Shown one piece after another: positions 17,222 to 22,650 of a stretch of 28,725 bases of DNA. Positions within the stretch are counted from its first letter, which is position 1, and every line of letters starts with the position of its first letter. The stretch comes from an uncultured Ruminococcus sp. (lineage in GTDB: Bacteria > Bacillota > Clostridia > Oscillospirales > Ruminococcaceae), in the NCBI GenBank assembly GCA_900551505.1, contig URWK01000003.1, forward strand, positions 1-28,725. The letters are read 5' to 3'. The position numbers and the translations under genes were made by a program. The notes below the pieces were generated by a model. It was not told where the DNA came from. It saw only the letters and a program-made list of their open reading frames with translations, and did not search any database.

Positions 17222-18014
17222 TTGTCCGGTCTGTCATCTCCCACATTATTATGCCTGTTGCCATAGCCGCATTGAAAGAATTGATATTTCCGTGCATTTT
17301 TATTGTAAGTCTTCCGTCACATTCTGCCGAAACTTCTTTAGGAACTCCGTTGCCCTCATTTCCGATTATTACCCCACAACCGCCTTTAAAGCTATGTTCC
17401 TTAATGCTTTCTGCATCTGCATCTATCACAGACGCAAGAATTTCAATATTTTTCTCCTTGAATATCCTGATTACCTCATCAATATTCTGATTGTTCCACA
17501 CAGGCATTCTGAAAATCGAACCCATAGTAGCCCTTATGGTTTTCGGGCTGAAAATATCACAGCTTTCCGAGAAAATCAATCCGTCTATACCCATAGCATC
17601 GGCAGTTCTGATAATCATTCCCGCATTTCCGGGGTCTTGCAACTGATAGAGTATTATATACTTTCCGTCCGTCTTTATACATTTTTCAAGCTGTAAAGGC
17701 TGTTTTTCCTTGCATATTGCGAAAATACCCTGAGTTTTTTCGGTCATGGAAATCTTTGTTCCAAGCTCATTTGAAATAACAACAATCCTGCGTTCTTTCA
17801 AATCAACCTGCGACAATTGTTCTGTAAATCTTGAAGAAGCGTCCTGAGTGACAATTATTGTTACTATATCTGCATTTTCATTTATCGCATCTGTTACAAG
17901 CCTTAATCCTTCAAGCACAAACATTTTCAGATTTTTACGTTCTTTTCTGCTTTCGGAAAGTTTTCGGTAGAGTTTTACTGTCGGGTTATCCTTTGAAGTA
18001 ATTATTTCAGTCAT
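17214..18014 (-). CDS. TrmH/SpoU-family RNA 2'-O-methyltransferase
   Basis: A 266-residue SPOUT methyltransferase that should add a 2'-O-methyl group to rRNA or tRNA from S-adenosylmethionine. The N-terminal part is the substrate-binding domain (ITSKDNPTVKLYRKL, FVLEGLRLV). The trefoil-knot domain has motif 1 DPGNAGMIIRTADA, motif 2 GVIIGNEGNGVP and motif 3 INSFNAAMATGIIMWEM. The start is ATG 18014 with AAAAGGTGAT five bases before it; the upstream in-frame GTG lies within that site and is less likely. Homologues often sit near rplT in Firmicutes. The exact target nucleotide cannot be assigned. Confidence 0.92.
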   Translation of the reverse strand: MTEIITSKDNPTVKLYRKLSESRKERKNLKMFVLEGLRLVTDAINENADIVTIIVTQDASSRFTEQLSQVDLKERRIVVISNELGTKISMTEKTQGIFAICKEKQPLQLEKCIKTDGKYIILYQLQDPGNAGMIIRTADAMGIDGLIFSESCDIFSPKTIRATMGSIFRMPVWNNQNIDEVIRIFKEKNIEILASVIDADAESIKEHSFKGGCGVIIGNEGNGVPKEVSAECDGRLTIKMHGNINSFNAAMATGIIMWEMTDRTNG

Positions 18015-18041
18015 AAAAATCACCTTTTTTCTGATTGACCT

Positions 18042-18070
18042 ATATTAAACGAAAACACGCCTATTGTGAA
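18042..18070 (-). promoter_or_regulatory. Candidate sigma-A promoter for the SpoU-dprA-topA operon
   Basis: On the minus strand TTCACA (18070-18065) and TAATAT (18047-18042) are separated by 17 bp, matching the sigma-A consensus at 5/6 and 4/6 positions. It would start transcription about 20 bp before the SpoU ribosome binding site. It lies inside the terminator hairpin of the preceding ribosomal protein operon, so terminator and promoter would overlap. Confidence 0.4.
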
Positions 18071-18085
18071 AAAATAGAGCGTGTT
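18045..18085 (-). terminator. Terminator of the infC-rpmI-rplT operon
   Basis: On the minus strand AACACGC then CTATT pair with AATAG then GCGTGTT (18085-18054), with one small bulge and a short loop. The hairpin continues into TTTTCGTTT. It lies about 60 bp after the rplT stop and fits a Rho-independent terminator. Confidence 0.75.
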
Positions 18086-18117
18086 ACCTGTTACAATCTT
18101 GTATTTATTTCTATCCA

Positions 18118-18137
18118 CGCCTTCAGAAATAAAGGCG
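18118..18137. other. Short hairpin just after rplT
   Basis: CGCCTT (18118-18123) and AAGGCG (18132-18137) form a 6-bp stem with an 8-base loop, 10 bp beyond the rplT stop. Read on the minus strand it has no T-run, so it is more likely an mRNA 3'-end structure than the main terminator. On the plus strand it is followed by ATTTTT, so it might stop antisense transcription. Confidence 0.4.
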
Positions 18138-18146
18138 ATTTTTAAA

Positions 18147-18500
18147 TCAAAGAGCAGCCTTTGCCTTTTCAACGATTGCTGTAAAACCTGCCGGGTCGCT
18201 GATAGCGATTTCTGAAAGCATCTTTCTGTTAAGAGTGATTCCTGCTTTCTTAAGACCGTTCATGAATGTTGAGTAGTTCATGCCGTTCATCTTTGTAGCA
18301 GCTGAAATTCTTGTAATCCAGAGCTGTCTGAAGTTACGTTTTTTCTGCTTACGACCTACATATGCGTAGTTGCCTGACTTCATTACAGCCTGTTTAGCCA
18401 TTTTGAAGTGCTTGCTCTTACTACCCCAGTAACCCTTTGCAAGTTTGAGTGTTTTATTTCTTCTCTTACGAGTCATCATAGCGCCTTTAATACGAGCCAT
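18147..18500 (-). CDS. rplT: 50S ribosomal protein L20
   Basis: L20 is an early 50S assembly protein that binds 23S rRNA and, in many bacteria, represses its own operon. The 117-residue product shows the family sequence: ARIKGAMMTRKRRNKTLKLAKGYWGSKSKHFKMAKQAVMKSGNYAYVGRKQKKR, then the globular C-terminal half RQLWITRISAA and YSTFMNGLKKAGITLNRKMLSE. The start is ATG 18500 with GGAGGTTA upstream. It is the last gene of infC-rpmI-rplT. Confidence 0.99.
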   Translation of the reverse strand: MARIKGAMMTRKRRNKTLKLAKGYWGSKSKHFKMAKQAVMKSGNYAYVGRKQKKRNFRQLWITRISAATKMNGMNYSTFMNGLKKAGITLNRKMLSEIAISDPAGFTAIVEKAKAAL

Positions 18501-18552
18501 AGTGTGTTAACCTCCGTTGGTATTTTCTGATATTCTGAATTTTTTCAATTAA

Positions 18553-18756
18553 TTATTTGTAAGGAACAAGCTTCTTGATTGTCGGAGCGTTTGTTTCTCC
18601 TGCGAAACCTGAAACTCTTGCGATTCTCTTACGCTTTGTGTCCTTCTGGGTAAGTCTGTGTCTTTTATTTGTGTGCTGATATTTTACCTTGCCGTTCTTT
18701 GTAACGGAAAAGCGTTTTTTTGCACCTGAATGTGTTTTAACTTTAATCTTTGCCAT
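18553..18756 (-). CDS. rpmI: 50S ribosomal protein L35
   Basis: L35 is a small 50S protein. The 67-residue product MAKIKVKTHSGAKKRFSVT...HRLTQKDTKRKRIARV...IKKLVPYK matches the family along its length. The open frame continues upstream, but the true start is ATG 18756, shown by the conserved MAKIKVKTHSGAKKR beginning and by GGAAGGA upstream. It lies 67 bp after infC and 52 bp before rplT. Confidence 0.98.
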   Translation of the reverse strand: MAKIKVKTHSGAKKRFSVTKNGKVKYQHTNKRHRLTQKDTKRKRIARVSGFAGETNAPTIKKLVPYK

Positions 18757-18777
18757 GGTTTTTAAGTCCTTCCTGAA

Positions 18778-18808
18778 AATATTTTGTTTTCCTTGATTTC
18801 TGTCAAGG
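18778..18808 (-). promoter_or_regulatory. Possible internal promoter/hairpin between infC and rpmI
   Basis: A 6-bp stem (CCTTGA 18791-18796 with TCAAGG 18803-18808) lies in the 67-bp infC-rpmI gap. On the minus strand the same place holds TTGACA (18806-18801), a 17-bp spacer and AATATT (18783-18778). This could be an internal promoter for rpmI-rplT or a structure affecting L35/L20 translation. The -10 is poor, so this is tentative. Confidence 0.3.
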
Positions 18809-18823
18809 GTGGATACACTGAAA

Positions 18824-19348
18824 TTACTTTGACGGCTTCGGTGAAACAAACATTACTAAGCTTCTGCCTTCCATCTTTATTGGTTTTTCAACCACGCCGG
18901 CTTCAGAACAAGCCTCCTTGAAACGTTGAAGAAGCTCTTCACCAAGCTGTGGGTGTGCAATAGCACGTTTACGGAATCTCACAGAAACTTTGAGCTTATC
19001 GCCTGACTTGAGGAATTTCACAGCCTGATTAACCTTGGTATTGAAATCATGAGTGTCGATAGTTGAAAACATACGGATTTCCTTGATATCAACAACTTTC
19101 TGATTTTTTCTGGCTTCCTTTTCTCTCTTTGTCTGTTCAAAGCAATATTTGCCATAGTCCATAATCTTACATACGGGCGGAGTTGCCTGCGGAGCAATCT
19201 TAACAAGGTCAAGATTCTTTTCAAAGGCAATTTTCTGTGCGTCCTTAGCTGACATAATGCCAAGCTGAGCCCCGTCAACATCGATGACACGAATTTCCTT
19301 ATCTCTGATTTCCTCATTAATCTGGAGTTCGTTGTTATTGTTACTGAT
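18824..19348 (-). CDS. infC: Translation initiation factor IF-3, probable ATC start
   Basis: IF-3 binds the 30S subunit, keeps subunits apart and checks the start codon-initiator tRNA pairing. The product has the N-domain (LQINEEIRDKEIRVIDVDGAQLGI), the linker rich in Lys/Glu (FEQTKREKEARKNQK) and the C-domain (VDIKEIRMFSTIDTHDFNTKVNQAVKFLKSGDKLKVSVRFRKR). The likely start is ATC at 19348-19346: GAGGTG lies six bases before it, and the resulting ISNNN...INEEIR aligns with the Ile-Ser start of B. subtilis IF-3, which uses ATT. The alternative GTG at 19357 is itself part of the GAGGTG sequence and lacks a site of its own. A rare start codon is known to let IF-3 control its own synthesis. Confidence 0.95.
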   Translation of the reverse strand: MSNNNNELQINEEIRDKEIRVIDVDGAQLGIMSAKDAQKIAFEKNLDLVKIAPQATPPVCKIMDYGKYCFEQTKREKEARKNQKVVDIKEIRMFSTIDTHDFNTKVNQAVKFLKSGDKLKVSVRFRKRAIAHPQLGEELLQRFKEACSEAGVVEKPIKMEGRSLVMFVSPKPSK

Positions 19349-19389
19349 AGCCAGCACCTCGTTTCTTAATTTAGATTTTAAAGTATAAT

Positions 19390-19423
19390 AAAAAAGAGTA
19401 CAGACACAAACTTATCCGCACTC
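19390..19423 (-). terminator. Attenuator-type terminator hairpin upstream of infC
   Basis: On the minus strand GAGTGCGGA pairs with TCTGTACTC (19423-19396), giving nine pairs including G-U wobbles around a 10-base loop. TTTTTT (19395-19390) follows at once. It lies 41 bp before the infC start codon, in the leader, where an L20-controlled attenuator would be expected. Confidence 0.6.
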
Positions 19424-19490
19424 AAAAACCGCCCCGAAAGGCGATAACTTCAAGTATTTGCCGTTCGGTGAATAAATCCGAATGGGCGGG
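19424..19490 (-). promoter_or_regulatory. Structured leader of infC-rpmI-rplT (candidate L20 leader)
   Basis: The minus-strand leader contains CCGCCC (within 19490-19484) that can pair with GGGCGG (within 19435-19429), followed by TTTTT (19428-19424). Between them lies a second stem, TTCGG with CCGAA (19482-19464). Alternatively CGCC and GGCG close to the 3' side can form a short local hairpin. Competing stems before infC resemble the Firmicute L20 leader, where excess L20 binds the mRNA and favours termination. Assignment to that RNA family is by position and layout, not by a covariance search. Confidence 0.55.
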
Positions 19491-19523
19491 AAATGTGTCA
19501 TTCCACTTTATTTTTACCATGTA

Positions 19524-19552
19524 ATTATAACTCTTTATATCTGCGTTGTCAA
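19524..19552 (-). promoter_or_regulatory. Consensus sigma-A promoter of infC-rpmI-rplT
   Basis: The minus strand has TTGACA (19552-19547), exactly 17 bp, and TATAAT (19529-19524): both hexamers and the spacing are perfect. Transcription would start near 19517, giving a leader of about 170 bases before infC. Confidence 0.9.
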
Positions 19553-19567
19553 GCACCAAGAAATAAT

Positions 19568-19582
19568 TTAACGTTGCGTTAA
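19568..19582. promoter_or_regulatory. TTAACG-TTG-CGTTAA dyad upstream of the infC promoter
   Basis: A 6-bp inverted repeat with a 3-bp centre lies 15 bp upstream of the -35 hexamer. The position and symmetry fit a transcription factor site or an upstream element, but I know of no regulator for it. The rest of 19583-19656 is AT-rich, with no gene or clear signal. Confidence 0.3.
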
Positions 19583-19656
19583 TGCTTAATTTATATTATT
19601 CTGCCGATTACCATAATTTTTATTACATGTATTCGCTTCGCTCATGCTATTTTAGT

Positions 19657-19833
19657 CCGGCGGGGGGGGCGCGTGGGGGGGGGCGGCGGGGTTTTTTGGG
19701 GGGGGGGGGGGGCGGCCCCCGCCGGCGCCGGGCCCCCGCGTCCAGGTGATCGGGGGGGGCGGGCGGGCGGGGGGGCGGCGGGGGGGGGGGGGGGGGCGGG
19801 CCCCCCCCCCCCCCCCCCCCCCCCCCCGCCCCC
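19657..19833. repeat. 177-bp almost pure G/C low-complexity block
   Basis: Except for a T6 run near 19692-19697 and TCCAGGTGAT near 19741-19750, this block is only G and C, with long G runs on the left and a 27-base C run on the right (19801-19827). It abuts the spoIIR stop (19850) and lies in the 501-bp gap before infC. As in the 11966-12027 block, reading inward from both flanks leads into G, so it looks like low-quality or dark-cycle sequence assembled over an unreadable stretch. A spoIIR terminator would be expected here. The true bases are unknown. Confidence 0.7.
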
Positions 19834-19849
19834 AGAGAAACTGAAACTC

Positions 19850-20470
19850 TTACTTTCCTAAACTATCTTTTAACCTCTCGAAAATTTCTACGCACTTAAA
19901 TTTTATTTCATAGTTCTGCGGATTTTCCATAATGTCAACCTGTTCTGCTGTAAACATTTCCGCATAGTCCGAAATTTCTACATTTTCGGTCTTTTCGGCA
20001 GGAGGCAGGCAAAGAGGCGGATACATCACACACCACCAGTTTTTGCCTTCCGCATTTCCTATCTCAACCCTTACAGCATCATAAGTCCCGTGAGGCATCA
20101 CAAGATTCTGATATTGTCTGTCGTCAAACTGCATATTTACAAGATAACACTTTACATCATATGAATAATTATTCTCAGAAATAACCTGCTCCGCTATTTC
20201 CTTTATCTTGTCAAGCTTCACACTTGTCTTAGCGGTTTCCTTACTGCTACAGTCACCAAAAATAACATCTGAATTTTCAAGTATTCTGTCACGGACTTTA
20301 ATTTTAAGGTTCTGGTCTGCTTCACTGTCCGAATTTGCCAATATATGCATACGGAGAACACCCGTTTCAAGTGCCTGATATTCATTCACAAAGCTGAAGA
20401 AATTACTGAAAACTATCGCCAGTATAAGCCCCATCAGGAGCGAAATATTAAAAGCCGTTGATTTTGTCAT
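19850..20470 (-). CDS. spoIIR: Stage II sporulation protein R
   Basis: SpoIIR is made in the forespore, secreted into the intermembrane space, and triggers SpoIIGA to process pro-sigma-E in the mother cell. The 206-residue product has an N-terminal signal anchor (about residues 5-27), then the family landmarks: LRMHILANSDSEADQNLKIKVRDRIL, YDVKCYLVNMQFDDRQY, MPHGTYDAVRVEIGNAEGKNWWCVMYPPLCLP. The start is ATG 20470 with GAGGTGATA close upstream; a longer frame from 20503 has no support. It lies 73 bp after lysA. I could not identify a convincing sigma-F promoter. It indicates at least an ancestral ability to form spores. Confidence 0.92.
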   Translation of the reverse strand: MTKSTAFNISLLMGLILAIVFSNFFSFVNEYQALETGVLRMHILANSDSEADQNLKIKVRDRILENSDVIFGDCSSKETAKTSVKLDKIKEIAEQVISENNYSYDVKCYLVNMQFDDRQYQNLVMPHGTYDAVRVEIGNAEGKNWWCVMYPPLCLPPAEKTENVEISDYAEMFTAEQVDIMENPQNYEIKFKCVEIFERLKDSLGK

Positions 20471-20543
20471 CGCTATCACCTCACGGTAAATATTGACATA
20501 CAAACCAACGGCTATTCACTTATCTAAAAATTTTATTCAGCAA

Positions 20544-21848
20544 TTATATATCGTTTCTGATAATGTCGTCAAGTGTTTCTCTCTTTACAACTACCCTTGC
20601 CGACTTGTCCTTTACGAAGACAACGGCAGGCTTAGGGATTCTGTTGTAGTTTGAAGACATTGAGTAATTGTAAGCACCCGTTGCGAGTACCGCAATAGTG
20701 TCACCGACTTCAACTTCCTGTAAAGGCATACCCTCACCGATAAGGTCTCCGCTTTCACAGCATTTGCCTGCAATAGTAACCTTTGTTGTCTTAGGCTGGT
20801 CAGCCTTGTTGGCAACAACTGCTTCATATTCAGACTGGTAAAGGATATATCTTGGGTTATCGCACATACCGCCATCTATTGAAACGTAAGTTCTTATATT
20901 AGGAATTTCCTTGATTCCGCCTACGGTGTAAAGTGTAATTCCGGCAGGACCTGCAATTGAACGTCCCGGTTCGATGAGGATAAACGGAAGGTCGAGACCA
21001 AGTTCTTCACACTTCTTCTTAATTACTACGGAAACTCTTTCCATGTAAGTTTCATAAGGCTTAGGGTCGTCATTTTCAACGTACTTGATTCCGAAACCTC
21101 CGCCAAGGTTAAGTTCTTCGATTACAATTCCTGCTTCCTGCTTGAGCTTAGCTATAAACTGCAACATAACTTCAGCAGCGTGTTCAAACGGGTCAATGTC
21201 GAAAATCTGAGAACCAATATGGCAATGAAGACCTTTAAGGCGAACATTAAGACACTTATCAAGTCCTGCCATTACTGCTGCTTCATAAGCTTCTCCCGTT
21301 TCGATAGCAAAACCGAATTTGCTGTCAATCTGACCTGTCTTTACAAAATTATGTGTATGAGCATCAATACCCGGCTTAATTCTGAGCATAACATTTGCGA
21401 TAACATTCTTTCTCTCCGCAATCTTGTTAAGTCTTTCAAGTTCATAGATATTGTCAACTATAATTCTTCCGATATGGTTGTCAATTGCATATTCAAGTTC
21501 TTCATCAGTCTTGTTATTTCCGTGGAAACAGATATTGTCACAGTTAAAGCCTGCCTTTACCGCTGTGTACATTTCACCGATTGAAACAACGTCAAGACCT
21601 ACATTTTCGCTCTGTACAACTCTGAGCATTTCCTTGCATGAAAAAGCCTTGCTGGCATAGCAAACCAAGCCTTTTCCGCTATAAAACTTATCAATACTAT
21701 TTTTAAAACTACGGCAATTTTCTCTTATAAGGTTTTCATCCATTACATAAAGTGGTGTTCCGAAGTCCTTTGCAAGTTCGGTTGTGTCCACACCGCCTAT
21801 TGTAAGATGACCTTTTTCATTTGTTGAAAGATTATCTGTAATAAACAT
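20544..21848 (-). CDS. lysA: Diaminopimelate decarboxylase
   Basis: LysA is the PLP enzyme that decarboxylates meso-diaminopimelate to L-lysine. The 434-residue protein has the PLP lysine Lys67 in YASKAF, SIGEMYTAVKAG, the substrate and cofactor segments GLHCHIGSQIFD, NLGGGFGIKY and LIEPGRSIAGPAG, and the C-terminal CESGDLIGEG with Cys of the partner active site. The start is ATG 21848 with AGAAAGGAAG seven bases upstream; the preceding TTG is not needed. It has its own promoter at 21917-21945 and is followed by spoIIR, so the two may share a transcript. Confidence 0.97.
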   Translation of the reverse strand: MFITDNLSTNEKGHLTIGGVDTTELAKDFGTPLYVMDENLIRENCRSFKNSIDKFYSGKGLVCYASKAFSCKEMLRVVQSENVGLDVVSIGEMYTAVKAGFNCDNICFHGNNKTDEELEYAIDNHIGRIIVDNIYELERLNKIAERKNVIANVMLRIKPGIDAHTHNFVKTGQIDSKFGFAIETGEAYEAAVMAGLDKCLNVRLKGLHCHIGSQIFDIDPFEHAAEVMLQFIAKLKQEAGIVIEELNLGGGFGIKYVENDDPKPYETYMERVSVVIKKKCEELGLDLPFILIEPGRSIAGPAGITLYTVGGIKEIPNIRTYVSIDGGMCDNPRYILYQSEYEAVVANKADQPKTTKVTIAGKCCESGDLIGEGMPLQEVEVGDTIAVLATGAYNYSMSSNYNRIPKPAVVFVKDKSARVVVKRETLDDIIRNDI

Positions 21849-21916
21849 CAAACAACTTCCTTTCTCAATTTTTTATTCCGACAGACAGGAAATAAATTCA
21901 TCGTCTGAATAAGATA

Positions 21917-21945
21917 ATTATATCATGATAATTCCGATTTGTAAA
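21917..21945 (-). promoter_or_regulatory. Sigma-A promoter of lysA
   Basis: The minus strand has TTTACA (21945-21940; 5 of 6 consensus), a 17-bp spacer, and TATAAT (21922-21917). The start point would be near 21910, giving a leader of about 60 bases, too short for a lysine riboswitch. The promoter lies just beyond the engB stop. Confidence 0.8.
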
Positions 21946-21950
21946 CAGTT

Positions 21951-22532
21951 TTATTCGGCGGAAACTTCATCAATTATCTTTCTGAGTTCCTCCACTCCCT
22001 CGAAAGTTGTTGACGAAAAAGGTATCATCTTAATGTCTTCCCCGATTTCTTCAGGAAATTTACTCAATCTCTCCTGCCTCTGAGTTTTGTTAAGCTTGTC
22101 AGCCTTTGTAAGAACTATTACAAACGGGTGTTCCGCTTCAATCAGATAGTCAATCATGTGCATATCGTCAGCGGAAGGCTTGTGTCTCATGTCAATCAGC
22201 AGGAATATAAGCCTTATATCTCTGTCGGGTGAATTGAGATAACCTTCAATCAAACCTGACCATCTTTCTTTTTCAGACTTTGCGACCTTGGCGTAACCGT
22301 ATCCCGGCAAGTCGACAAAGTAAATGTCTTCCATCTTGTAGAAATTTATAGTTGCCGTCTTGCCCGGAACTGAACTTACCCTTGCAAGCGATTTCCTGTT
22401 GAAAAGTTTATTTATAAGTGTGGATTTTCCCACATTTGAGCGTCCCGCAAAGGCGATTTCTATTCCCTTGCATTCAGGTATCTGTGAGAATTTTCCGTAT
22501 GATGCAAAAAATTCAGCTTTATTGTAATTCAT
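21951..22532 (-). CDS. engB: Ribosome biogenesis GTPase EngB (YsxC/YihA)
   Basis: EngB is a small GTPase needed for late 50S assembly. The 193-residue protein has G1 GRSNVGKS (30-37), the switch region VPGKTATINFY, G3 DLPGYGYAKV (74-83) and G4 TKADKLN, with the family's characteristic C-terminal helix. The start is ATG 22532 with GGAGATGAG upstream. It follows lon by 118 bp; lon-engB is a conserved Firmicute pair. The gap contains an AT-rich run and one GGCGCGCC palindrome (22625-22632) but no clear terminator. Confidence 0.96.
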   Translation of the reverse strand: MNYNKAEFFASYGKFSQIPECKGIEIAFAGRSNVGKSTLINKLFNRKSLARVSSVPGKTATINFYKMEDIYFVDLPGYGYAKVAKSEKERWSGLIEGYLNSPDRDIRLIFLLIDMRHKPSADDMHMIDYLIEAEHPFVIVLTKADKLNKTQRQERLSKFPEEIGEDIKMIPFSSTTFEGVEELRKIIDEVSAE

Positions 22533-22650
22533 CTTCTCATCTCCGTTTAATCAAAATATATTTTTCCGCTATTCTAAACGTTTTTCAAAATTAAAATAAT
22601 TATTTTTTAAAATATTTTTAAATTGGCGCGCCCCGAAACCTTAAAAATTA

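Noticed and set aside
19673..19861. Gly/Pro-rich frame in the second G/C block
   Set aside because: It lies wholly within low-complexity sequence of doubtful accuracy and has no ribosome binding site or recognisable protein pattern.
20471..20543. Sigma-F promoter for spoIIR
   Set aside because: No pair of elements with acceptable match and spacing was found in the 73-bp gap.
21849..21910. Lysine riboswitch in the lysA leader
   Set aside because: The predicted leader is about 60 bases, far too short for the lysine aptamer, and shows no multi-stem structure.
22625..22632. GGCGCGCC palindrome after lon as an operator or integration site
   Set aside because: A single 8-bp palindrome without partner repeats, hairpin extension or T-run; no evidence of function.
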